Source of the DNA: Candidatus Delongbacteria bacterium
GTDB taxonomy: Bacteria; Delongbacteria; UBA4055
Assembly: GCA_016938535.1 (NCBI GenBank)
Contig: JAFGUL010000189.1
Coordinates: 1-10,768, forward strand
Direction of reading: 5' to 3'
DNA: 10,768 bases
In this document: positions 1 through 6,784 of the stretch, one piece after another
Layout: the number at the start of each line of letters is the position of its first letter
Position numbering within the stretch: position 1 is the first letter of the stretch
Translations under genes and position numbers: made by a program
The notes under the pieces: generated by a model
Told to the model about the DNA's origin: nothing
Seen by the model: only the letters and a program-made list of their open reading frames with translations
The model's database searches: none

Positions 1-208
1 AAGGCTTATACTTTTCTTTTAAAAGTCCGACCAGCTTGATGTTCCCGTTCGATGGCGCGTACTGGTGAATATTCTCTGATGATATCCAATTTAGAATATC
101 TATGAGCTCTTCAGGCGGTGCAAATCCCGGCAGTCCCTGTGCAAGGTTGATCCCGCCATAAGTTTTCACTTTATTGCTCATAAGACTGATGTAAGATATT
201 TTCTCCAT
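1..208 (-). CDS. PLP-dependent class I/II aminotransferase, N-terminal fragment (runs off left edge)
   Basis: Reading the minus strand from the ATG at 208-206 gives 69 codons open to the window edge. The peptide begins MEKISYISLMSNKVKTYGG and continues INLAQGLPGFAPPEELID, then a YAPSNGNIKLVGLL segment. The pattern 'INLxQGxPxFxxP ... Y.P..G...L' is the N-terminal signature of fold-type I aminotransferases, closest in style to the methionine/kynurenine-oxoglutarate group. The segment after GG lines up with the substrate-entry region, and the YAP..G segment precedes the large PLP-binding domain, which lies outside the window. The start is supported by a strong Shine-Dalgarno AAGGAGAC (complement of 216-223), 7 nt upstream of the ATG. 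Family membership is fairly secure. Substrate specificity cannot be told because the catalytic lysine and PLP-contact residues are not visible. The gene is divergent from the holB operon. Confidence 0.82.
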   Translation of the reverse strand, partial: MEKISYISLMSNKVKTYGGINLAQGLPGFAPPEELIDILNWISSENIHQYAPSNGNIKLVGLLKEKYKP

Positions 209-249
209 ATTGAAAGTCTCCTTGATTTTTGTTGCTCTGACAAATGTTA

Positions 250-277
250 AATATAAGAAATCCGCACCAATAATCAA
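250..277 (-). promoter_or_regulatory. Candidate sigma-70-type promoter for the aminotransferase gene
   Basis: On the minus strand a TTGATT (-35-like, complement of 272-277) and a TATATT (-10-like, complement of 250-255) are separated by 16 nt. They lie in an AT-rich stretch about 40 nt upstream of the start codon at 208. This would give a short leader containing the AAGGAGAC ribosome binding site. The match is by eye in AT-rich DNA, so it is a candidate only. If the organism uses a Bacteroidota-type sigma factor (TTTG / TAnnTTTG), these boxes may not be the functional ones. Confidence 0.4.
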
Positions 278-308
278 ACAAATTACTCTTAATTTCTCTT
301 TTATTTTC

Positions 309-337
309 TTTACTTAATCATTATATTTTGATATATT
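309..337 (+). promoter_or_regulatory. Candidate promoter for the holB-ricT-orf508-alaS operon
   Basis: TTTACT at 309-314 and TATATT at 332-337 are spaced by 17 nt and lie ahead of holB on the plus strand. They are followed at 340-365 by an abrupt GC-rich patch (CCGCACGCGGCGCGGG and on), which would be the discriminator and early leader of the transcript. The rest of the intergenic region (209-394) is AT-rich and shows no ORF. The proposal rests on two imperfect hexamers and the position relative to the operon. The GC-rich leader patch can form only short stems (for example CCGCA 340-344 with TGCGG 361-365), so I do not claim a riboswitch or attenuator. Confidence 0.33.
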
Positions 338-394
338 GACCGCACGCGGCGCGGGAAGGCTGCGGAAAATTATAAATACCGGGTGTTTTACAGA

Positions 395-1486
395 ATGAAC
401 CTTTTCAAAGACATAGCTGGCCAGAAAGCCGTAACGGAGAATCTTTCCGCATCGGTACTGAACAACAGACTTCATCACGCATACCTTTTTTCCGGTCCTG
501 CCGGAGTGGGAAAAGAAGCTGTAGCATTAGAGCTCGTCAAAATCCTGAACTGTCAGACGGGCAAAGGAACTTCCCCATACTGCGGAGAATGCAGGTCATG
601 CAAACAGCTGACATCATTCTCTTCAGACGACCTGCTCTATATCTATCCTGCTATAAACAAAGCCTCGGATTCAGACAAGGTCCTCAGAGAAAAATCTGAA
701 ATGGTGAATCAGGATCTAAAGAAAAAATCGGAACTGAAAGGTTATTATAAATTCTCATTTAAAACAGGCAGGTTCATAACGCTCCCTCAGATCAACGAGA
801 TTAAATTTTTTGCGAGATATAATTCGATAAACCGTTCAAGAAAATTTGTTATAATAACTTCTGCGGAACTGATGAACAAAGAGGCTCAGAATTCGCTTTT
901 AAAAATACTTGAAGAACCGCCTGGTGACCTTTTCTTCATCCTCATCTCAGAAAATCCATCTTTCCTTTTTGATACTATAAGGTCAAGGTGTCTGAGCATG
1001 AATTTCCCTGTTCTTACAAAACAGGACATTCGGGGGTTTTTAGAAAGGTATCACACGGGGATCGGAGAAGAGCAGGCTGATAAACTGGCTGAAGACTCAT
1101 TCGGCAGTATAGACAATCTTTCGATCCTTATGACTGAGACAGGTAAAAAACTGATAGAAACTCATGAGCTGATGTACGATATTTTTCAGAATTCACTTCC
1201 CCCTAAAACTGTCACACTAATAGATTCGCTTATAGAGGAATTCAAACTATTGTCAGATTCGGGAATAGATTTCGTTCTCAGAAAAACCCTGCTGCAACTT
1301 CTTCAAGCGTCATTTGAGAATGAGACCAGAGATTCGAACGAATACAGAGAAAGAATAGTAACAGATTTTACGAGATTCGGAGCAATGTACCGGAGAAACA
1401 TAAATCCGAGACTGCTTCTGATAAACCTATACCTAAACTACAGAGAGGAATATAAAAAGTGGAAAAACCGGAAGATAAAAGTATAA
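395..1486 (+). CDS. holB: DNA polymerase III subunit delta' (clamp-loader ATPase-like subunit)
   Basis: This is the delta' subunit of the clamp loader, which loads the beta sliding clamp on DNA with delta and tau/gamma in the cytoplasm. The 363-residue protein opens MNLFKDIAGQ and then HHAYLFSGPAGVGKEA. It thus keeps a complete Walker A P-loop (about residues 34-41), which E. coli delta' has lost. A four-cysteine zinc module follows (C53, C63, C66, C69; Cx9CxxCxxC). The sensor region reads ELMNKEAQNSLLKILEEPP at about 158-176, and an SRC motif lies at 197-199. Length is normal for the family. An in-frame GTG at 383 would add MFYR; I prefer the ATG at 395 because family members begin just before the 'F..I.GQ' motif and a weak GGGTG lies at 381-385. 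It is first in a tight run with ricT, whose start it overlaps by 28 bp. Homology to the general AAA+ clamp-loader family is very clear. Assignment to delta' rather than DnaX follows from length and from the ricT neighbour. Confidence 0.9.
   Translation: MNLFKDIAGQKAVTENLSASVLNNRLHHAYLFSGPAGVGKEAVALELVKILNCQTGKGTSPYCGECRSCKQLTSFSSDDLLYIYPAINKASDSDKVLREKSEMVNQDLKKKSELKGYYKFSFKTGRFITLPQINEIKFFARYNSINRSRKFVIITSAELMNKEAQNSLLKILEEPPGDLFFILISENPSFLFDTIRSRCLSMNFPVLTKQDIRGFLERYHTGIGEEQADKLAEDSFGSIDNLSILMTETGKKLIETHELMYDIFQNSLPPKTVTLIDSLIEEFKLLSDSGIDFVLRKTLLQLLQASFENETRDSNEYRERIVTDFTRFGAMYRRNINPRLLLINLYLNYREEYKKWKNRKIKV
1442..1461 (+). promoter_or_regulatory. Ribosome binding site and GTG start of ricT inside holB
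   Basis: AGAGAGGA at 1442-1449 lies 9 nt before a GTG at 1459-1461, all within the last codons of holB. It decides a non-ATG start for the downstream gene. It also implies translational coupling, because ribosomes finishing holB at 1486 pass over the new initiation site. No ATG in the right frame lies near this position, and the resulting protein begins MEKPEDK before the conserved PSP1 region. Confidence 0.65.
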
Positions 1487-2487
1487 TTCAGGATATAATA
1501 TCACCAACGACCGACACATCTGATCTTTCAACTGAAGACCGGAAAGAGTTTTTATTCGAAACCAATTTTAAAGGTGTAAGAAAGCATTATTTTTTGAACC
1601 CTAAAGCCATACCCTTAAAAGTTGGCGAGCACATTATAGTCGAATACGAGGGAGGCGAGGACATGGGAATTGTCAGTGCCATCACGATCCAGCAGCTGAA
1701 AAGAGAGAATATTGATGTTGCAGGTAATATTATCCGCAAGGGTAATCAGATCGACTTGAGAAGGCTCAACGAGAACAGAAAAGTTGAAGACGGGATACTG
1801 ATAAATGCCAGAAAGCAGGCTAAGGGACTGGGACTGGAAATGAAATTCATAGATATTGAATATAAATTCGACAGAAAAAAACTGATCTTCTACTTTACGG
1901 CAGACGGCAGAGTTGACTTCAGAGAGCTGGTTAAGATATTTGCGGCAGAATATAAAACAAGGATCGAACTTAAGCAGATAGGTGTCAGGGATGAAGCGCA
2001 AAAAATCGGCGGAATTGGTATTTGCGGAAGGGAGTTGTGCTGCTCGCAGTTCCTGACGAATTTCGTATCCATCAATGTTTCTATGGCAAGAGACCAGAAT
2101 CTTTTCGTTAAACCTGAAAAATTCTCCGGTGCATGCGGAAAACTTCAGTGCTGCCTTAAATACGAGCACGATTTTTATCTTATGCAGAAAGCAGGCATAC
2201 CCGACACAGGTTCGGAGATCATGACCGACAGAGGTAAAGCCGTAATAGTACTTATCAATATCTTCAACGAAACAATTACTCTTGAATTCAAGGACGGCGA
2301 GACTCTGATCATGCCTAAAAAAGATCTCGTGAAAAAGCTGGAAAAGGAATATAAGATAGTCAGAGATTCTAAGAACGGCAACGGCTGTGATAACTGTCCC
2401 AAAAGTAATTTTCTGAATTATGATAAAGACGGCGAAAAAGAGAAAATCGTTCCACCTGCCGAAAGAAACAGTAAAAAAAGAAAGTAA
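1459..2487 (+). CDS. ricT: PSP1-domain protein, RicT/YaaT family (Fe-S regulatory protein)
   Basis: The 342-residue protein carries the PSP1 domain. The signature run is GGIGICGRELCC at about 184-195, then FVSINVSMARDQNLFVKP, then CGKLQCCLKYE at about 226-236. The cysteines at 189, 194/195, 226 and 231/232 match those conserved in RicT (YaaT). In Bacillus subtilis RicT forms a complex with RicA and RicF that carries [4Fe-4S] clusters and affects RNase Y-dependent mRNA maturation. RicA and RicF are not visible here, so a stand-alone role is likely in this lineage. The family normally has about 275 residues. This copy has a roughly 38-residue polar N-terminal extension and a C-terminal tail with one more Cys pair (GCDNCPKS, C310 and C313) ending in a Lys/Arg-rich segment. 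holB followed by ricT is a widely conserved gene order and supports the call. The start is GTG and overlaps holB; the stop is 11 bp before the next gene. Confidence 0.88.
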   Translation: MEKPEDKSIIQDIISPTTDTSDLSTEDRKEFLFETNFKGVRKHYFLNPKAIPLKVGEHIIVEYEGGEDMGIVSAITIQQLKRENIDVAGNIIRKGNQIDLRRLNENRKVEDGILINARKQAKGLGLEMKFIDIEYKFDRKKLIFYFTADGRVDFRELVKIFAAEYKTRIELKQIGVRDEAQKIGGIGICGRELCCSQFLTNFVSINVSMARDQNLFVKPEKFSGACGKLQCCLKYEHDFYLMQKAGIPDTGSEIMTDRGKAVIVLINIFNETITLEFKDGETLIMPKKDLVKKLEKEYKIVRDSKNGNGCDNCPKSNFLNYDKDGEKEKIVPPAERNSKKRK

Positions 2488-2501
2488 GGGGCTATAAATT
2501 G
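2486..2501 (+). promoter_or_regulatory. Ribosome binding site and TTG start of the 508-residue gene
   Basis: AAGGGG at 2486-2491 overlaps the TAA stop of ricT (2485-2487) and lies 7 nt before a TTG at 2499-2501. No in-frame ATG or GTG occurs nearby, and the frame stays open far downstream. TTG is therefore the best-supported initiator for the following gene. The overlap of stop codon and Shine-Dalgarno again points to coupled translation. Confidence 0.6.
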
Positions 2502-4025
2502 TCTAAAAAATCAGAGATACAGAATTATATAAAACTGAAGGGCGATCCTGAATATGTGAACGCTCTTTTAAGATCGAGCAGAATAATCTACGGTGAATTT
2601 ATTAACTCCGTGATCTATTATGAAAGCAATACTCTCCTGCCCAAAACAGGAATTCTGATCCAGGATGATAACGAACTTATTTTTTACGGTGCCAAATCAC
2701 TTCTCGAAAAAGAGTTCCTCTTAAACTTTCCATACGAAAATATCTATCTTTCGCAAAACAGCGGTTTCTCGATCAGCTTTATCTATCAGGAATTCAATAA
2801 GAAAAAAGACAAATGTAAATTCAGTATTTCATGGGAAGATTACATCACAAAGAACATAAAACCGGAATTCACATACCGCCTGTCTTTAAAGATAAAGGAC
2901 AGACTCCTGAGGAAAGCTTTGGGATTTTTAAAAACCAACGATACATCCCAGGAAGCAAATTATTACTACAATCGGGTGCTTTCAGAAAAAATTGACGATA
3001 TAAGTTTTATTCTCGAGTTCATTTCACTCATTAAATATGAAGCTGAATCCGAAAGCGAGGGTTTTATTGAGATCTATGACAATATTATCGAAAAAAAGAT
3101 TGTTTATCTTTCAGAAATTTATCCAAAGCATAAAGACATAATAGAAAAAAGACTCCGCCTTAAAAAGAACCTCCAGCTGAATAAGCACATTCCTCATACA
3201 AAAGACCTCGATCAGCTTGACGAAAAAAACATAACTCTCGATAAGCTTATGGCTGTAAAAGGTGTCAAGAAAATAATGGACGACAGGATCAAAGAGTGCG
3301 TTGATAATGTTAAAGAAAAACTGCTTCAGGACTATCACGATAAAGTCGAGGAATTTTCGAACAAGATCGAACTGGAGAAAAAGATCTACCGGGACATCAT
3401 AAAGGACAATATCAACCTGATGAATACAGTCGAACTTAAAGAAATTGACCCTGAAAAACTTATTGACAGCCTTACAAATTTCTACTACAGGTATAAGCTT
3501 CTGAACGAAAAACTTCCTGACTCTTTCACTATCGAAATGAAAAATCCCGATCAGGGGAAAAATAAGCTTCTTTTTCTTATGGAAAGCCTTTCAGACAAGT
3601 ATATCAAGATCGCAGACCCTTATTTCTTTCCTTCTGAACTTGAGCTTTTAAAGGACATTCCCGACGACATTGAGATAAAGATAATAACTTATGCCTTAAT
3701 GCTTGATGAATACAAGGATAAGCTCGCAGTTTTCAAGCAGAAACTTCAGGAGTTCAGGGATCAGAGATTCGGAAGTGTTCAGGTTAAGCTGATTAAATTT
3801 GCAACCAGAAACCAGACACCTATTCATGACAGAGCACTTTTCTCTTTAGATTGGGGATTGAGTTTTTCCAATTCACTTTCTCAGATCGGCGCAAAACACG
3901 ATATTGTTGCGAGAAGAATTCTATCGAAAGAAAGAGAGACCAGGGAATTCGACGATTTCTGGTTCATCGGCAACGAAGCTAAAAGGGGCGGCAGAGTCCT
4001 GAAAGTAAAAGTACTAGACCTTTAA
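2499..4025 (+). CDS. Uncharacterised protein with a helical/coiled-coil middle and a PLD-like C-terminal domain
   Basis: I do not recognise this 508-residue protein as a named family. Residues about 1-130 are mixed and beta-rich (RSSRIIYGEFINSVIYYES, TGILIQDDNELIFYG). Residues about 130-360 are strongly charged and helical, with coiled-coil-like runs (for example CVDNVKEKLLQDYHDKVEEF). Residues about 367-508 resemble the phospholipase D / MIT_C-type fold. A strand-like KYIKIADPYFF (D373) is followed about 70 residues later by IHDRALFSLD (H443, D444, R445) and then LSFSNSLSQIGAKHDIVARRI. The usual pattern is 'HDRxLxxD ... xGxSLxxlG'. The canonical HxK lysine is replaced by arginine and only one such motif is present, so it may be a divergent or non-catalytic member, or act as a dimer. 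No signal peptide or membrane segment is seen, so it is likely cytoplasmic. It sits 11 bp after ricT and 14 bp before alaS, so it is very likely co-transcribed with housekeeping genes. That it is a real gene is nearly certain; its function is unknown. Confidence 0.85.
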   Translation: MSKKSEIQNYIKLKGDPEYVNALLRSSRIIYGEFINSVIYYESNTLLPKTGILIQDDNELIFYGAKSLLEKEFLLNFPYENIYLSQNSGFSISFIYQEFNKKKDKCKFSISWEDYITKNIKPEFTYRLSLKIKDRLLRKALGFLKTNDTSQEANYYYNRVLSEKIDDISFILEFISLIKYEAESESEGFIEIYDNIIEKKIVYLSEIYPKHKDIIEKRLRLKKNLQLNKHIPHTKDLDQLDEKNITLDKLMAVKGVKKIMDDRIKECVDNVKEKLLQDYHDKVEEFSNKIELEKKIYRDIIKDNINLMNTVELKEIDPEKLIDSLTNFYYRYKLLNEKLPDSFTIEMKNPDQGKNKLLFLMESLSDKYIKIADPYFFPSELELLKDIPDDIEIKIITYALMLDEYKDKLAVFKQKLQEFRDQRFGSVQVKLIKFATRNQTPIHDRALFSLDWGLSFSNSLSQIGAKHDIVARRILSKERETREFDDFWFIGNEAKRGGRVLKVKVLDL

Positions 4026-4039
4026 TATTCGGAGTAAAA

Positions 4040-6640
4040 ATGAAGAGTTCAAAACAGATCCGCGATGAATTTATTGATTATTTTATAAAAAAAGAGCACA
4101 CTAAAGTTCTTGCCGCACCGGTCATACCCTATGATGATCCCACACTGCTTTTCACAAATGCGGGAATGAACCAGTTCAAGGATATTTTTCTCGGCACCGG
4201 AAAAAGAGATTACACAAGAGCAGTGAACAGTCAGAAATGTATAAGAGCAGGCGGAAAACATAATGATCTTGACGAAGTCGGAAAGGACGGATTTCACCAC
4301 TCGTTCTTCGAAATGCTCGGAAACTGGTCATTCGGCGACTACTACAAAAAAGAGGCGATATCCTGGGCATGGGAACTTCTCACAGAAATATGGGAACTTG
4401 ATAAATCGAAACTCTATGCTACAGTGTACAACGATGACGACGAGGCTGAAGCACTCTGGAAGACAGTGACCGACATAGATCATTCAAGGATCTCAAGACA
4501 CGGAGAAAAGGATAATTTCTGGCAGATGGGAGATACCGGGCCATGCGGACCATGTACAGAGATCCATTATGACAGGGGCGAAAAGTTCTGCGGTAAAAAA
4601 GATATTCCGGGTCACAAGTGCGAGCCCAACGGAGACTGCGACAGAATATTCGAGATATGGAACCTCGTCTTCATTCAGTACGACAGGAACGAAAAGGGAG
4701 AATTGACACCTCTTCCTCACAAGCATGTTGATACAGGCATGGGCTTCGAGAGGATCTGTCAGGTCATACAGGGTGTTGACTCGAACTATCACATTGATCT
4801 TTTCATGAAGATCATAAGAGAAATTGAAAAAGTAACTCAGATCAAATACGAAGAGGACGAAAAAGGAACTCCGCACAGAGTTATCGCCGATCACATCAGA
4901 ACTCTTCTTTTCGCTATTTCAGACGGGGGCATGCCCTCCAATGAAGGGAGAGGTTATGTCTTAAGAAGGATCCTCAGAAGAGCTGTCAGGTACGGCACTA
5001 AGCTTGGAATGAACGAACCGTTCATTTATAAAATTGCCGATACTGTGGCTGCTGTTATGGGCGATGAATTTCCCGAGATCAGAAAATATCTTGAACATGC
5101 TAAAAATGTGATCAGGTCGGAAGAGAAAATGTTCCTTTCAACTTTAAGCAAAGGGGTGGAACTTTTCAATGAATTCGTAAGCACAAAAAAAGACTCTGAC
5201 AGGATCGTTGACGGAGAAACTGTTTTCAAGCTTTACGACACTTTCGGATTTCCGGTCGATCTTACGGCACAGATGGCTGAAGAAATCGGATTTACTCTCG
5301 ATACACAAGGATATGAAACCTGCATGAAAAAGCAGAAAGACCAGTCCCGTTCAAATCAGAAATTCAAAGATACAAGAGAGATCGAGTGGGTCGTTCTTTC
5401 AGAGACCGGACACACAGAATTTACAGGCTATGATCAGCTTGAAACAACATCTGCGATCATAAAATACAGAATTGACAAGAATAAAATACAGATCGTACCC
5501 GATCTTTCAGTTTTCTATGCTGAATCGGGAGGTCAGGTAGCCGATAAGGGTTCTATTGAGTTTGGCGGCGAAATGCTTACTGTTCTCGATGTGCAGAAAG
5601 ACGGAGAATTTTTCATCATTTCAGCAAAAAAGCCTGAAACTTTAAATATTTCATCCAAAACTAAGCTGAAACAGACTGTTGATAAGACTTTCCGCGACGA
5701 GTGCAGGATACATCACAGCTCGACACATCTTCTTCAGGCTGCTATCAGGCAGATATTCGGGGAGCATATCGCACAATCCGGTTCATTCGTGGCTAATAAT
5801 GTCATGAGGTTCGACTATTCGCATTATGAAAAAATGTCGGACGAGAACATCAGACGTGTTGAAGATATAGTCAACTCATTTGTAAGAATGAACCTGCCGA
5901 TATCTACTGAGATCATGGCACTCGATGAAGCCAGAAACTCCGGGGTCACAGCTCTGTTCGGCGAGAAATACGGTGAGATTGTCCGCGTGGTCAGAATGGG
6001 CGAAGTTTCAGCCGAACTCTGCGGCGGTACGCATGCGTACCGCACCGGCGATATCGGCTATTTCCGGATAATTTCTGAATCGAGCATCGCCGCCGGGATT
6101 CGCAGAATCGAGGCCGTATGCGGCCGGTACGCTGTTGAGAAGGCTGCCGACCAGAGAAATATTATCGAAGCGATAATCAAAATGCAGTCCGTTAAAGAGC
6201 ATGACATTCTGGATAGATTACAGAAATCGGCTGCCGAAAAACGCGAACTGGAGAAAACCGTTCAGGAGCTTAATGAGAAGCTGGCTCTTACTCAAATGAC
6301 CGATCTGATCTCAAAAAAGATCACTATTGGCGGGATAAACATAATTTCATCGATCGTTCAGGTGTCGGATGCGAAGATCCTCAAGAATCTCGCCGAGAAC
6401 CTCAGGAATCAGATGCAGTCGGCCATAATTCTCCTCGGAGCTGACATTGACGGAAAAGCTTCTCTTGTCTGCGCCGTGACCGATGACCTCAAAGCCACGA
6501 TACCCGCCGGGAAAATAGTGGGTGATGTTGCGAGAATGCTCGGCGGAGGAGGAGGCGGCGCAGCGCACCTCGCTACAGCAGGCGCAAAAGATGTCTCAAG
6601 ACTTCAGGAAGCGATCGAATCTGTTAAGGGGATAATATAG
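4040..6640 (+). CDS. alaS: Alanyl-tRNA synthetase
   Basis: This class II synthetase charges tRNA-Ala with alanine and hydrolyses mischarged Ser/Gly-tRNA-Ala in the cytoplasm. The 866 residues fit the usual length (about 875). The catalytic domain shows TLLFTNAGMNQFKDIFLG (about 35-52), CIRAGGKHNDLDEVGKDG (about 67-84), FFEMLGNWSFGDY and DTGPCGPCTEIHYDRG, with the motif-3 element GMGFERICQVIQG. The editing domain keeps its metal-binding residues: HxxxH at H559/H563 and the CGGTH motif at C661/H665. The DHHA1/C-Ala tail has a coiled-coil linker (about 720-760) and ends with the glycine-rich run GGGGGGAAHLATAGAKD (about 835-850). The ATG at 4040 has GGAG at 4031-4034 with a 5-nt spacer. It is last in the apparent operon; a 144-bp gap and a convergent gene follow. 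Nothing suggests loss of catalysis or editing. Confidence 0.97.
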   Translation: MKSSKQIRDEFIDYFIKKEHTKVLAAPVIPYDDPTLLFTNAGMNQFKDIFLGTGKRDYTRAVNSQKCIRAGGKHNDLDEVGKDGFHHSFFEMLGNWSFGDYYKKEAISWAWELLTEIWELDKSKLYATVYNDDDEAEALWKTVTDIDHSRISRHGEKDNFWQMGDTGPCGPCTEIHYDRGEKFCGKKDIPGHKCEPNGDCDRIFEIWNLVFIQYDRNEKGELTPLPHKHVDTGMGFERICQVIQGVDSNYHIDLFMKIIREIEKVTQIKYEEDEKGTPHRVIADHIRTLLFAISDGGMPSNEGRGYVLRRILRRAVRYGTKLGMNEPFIYKIADTVAAVMGDEFPEIRKYLEHAKNVIRSEEKMFLSTLSKGVELFNEFVSTKKDSDRIVDGETVFKLYDTFGFPVDLTAQMAEEIGFTLDTQGYETCMKKQKDQSRSNQKFKDTREIEWVVLSETGHTEFTGYDQLETTSAIIKYRIDKNKIQIVPDLSVFYAESGGQVADKGSIEFGGEMLTVLDVQKDGEFFIISAKKPETLNISSKTKLKQTVDKTFRDECRIHHSSTHLLQAAIRQIFGEHIAQSGSFVANNVMRFDYSHYEKMSDENIRRVEDIVNSFVRMNLPISTEIMALDEARNSGVTALFGEKYGEIVRVVRMGEVSAELCGGTHAYRTGDIGYFRIISESSIAAGIRRIEAVCGRYAVEKAADQRNIIEAIIKMQSVKEHDILDRLQKSAAEKRELEKTVQELNEKLALTQMTDLISKKITIGGINIISSIVQVSDAKILKNLAENLRNQMQSAIILLGADIDGKASLVCAVTDDLKATIPAGKIVGDVARMLGGGGGGAAHLATAGAKDVSRLQEAIESVKGII
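6024..6043. repeat. Perfect 20-bp palindrome within alaS
   Basis: GCGGTACGCATGCGTACCGC is an exact palindrome (10-bp half-sites, no loop). It overlaps the codons of the conserved CGGTH editing motif and the next residues (A-Y-R). The flanking bases do not extend the symmetry. About half of it is constrained by the invariant CGGTH codons, so it may be coincidental. It is recorded because an exact 20-bp palindrome is uncommon in a window this size. Confidence 0.9.
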
Positions 6641-6654
6641 ATCAATGGCTACGA

Positions 6655-6773
6655 CCTCTGCTTCATTTTTGAGAAACAGAAGTCATTAATCTTTATCACG
6701 AGCCGTTTAGATACTCCAAATCTGCAATTGATTAATGTGTCACTGACTTATGTTTCGAGAATTGAAGCAGAGG
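6655..6773. terminator. Long imperfect inverted repeat between convergent alaS and protease genes (possible bidirectional terminator or degenerate MITE)
   Basis: The 144-bp gap 6641-6784 contains two arms that are near reverse complements. The left arm runs 6655-6691 and the right arm 6730-6773. The outer 11 bp (CCTCTGCTTCA / TGAAGCAGAGG) match exactly. Inside them GAAACA and AAGTCA pair with TGTTTC and TGACTT with few mismatches. The innermost 8 bp (CATTAATC / GATTAATG) match exactly, after a bulge of about 7 nt on the right arm. A 38-nt loop (6692-6729) remains. RNA from either strand could fold into the same long hairpin, which fits a terminator for both converging transcripts. It is not a classic compact GC-rich stem with a U tract, so a degraded miniature transposable element is the main alternative. 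Confidence 0.5.
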
Positions 6774-6784
6774 ATTGTGCAGTA

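Noticed and set aside
336..377. Promoter made of TTGACC (336-341) and TATAAAT (371-377) upstream of holB
   Set aside because: The spacer is about 29 nt, too long for a sigma-70-type promoter. The 309-337 pair has a 17-nt spacer.
1615..2169. 184-residue open frame on the minus strand
   Set aside because: It lies wholly inside ricT, whose frame carries conserved PSP1 cysteine motifs. The minus-strand peptide shows no recognisable motif and no credible ribosome binding site.
4493..4894. 133-residue open frame on the minus strand inside alaS
   Set aside because: It is antisense to the conserved catalytic core of alaS. It is a by-product of codon bias, with no family resemblance.
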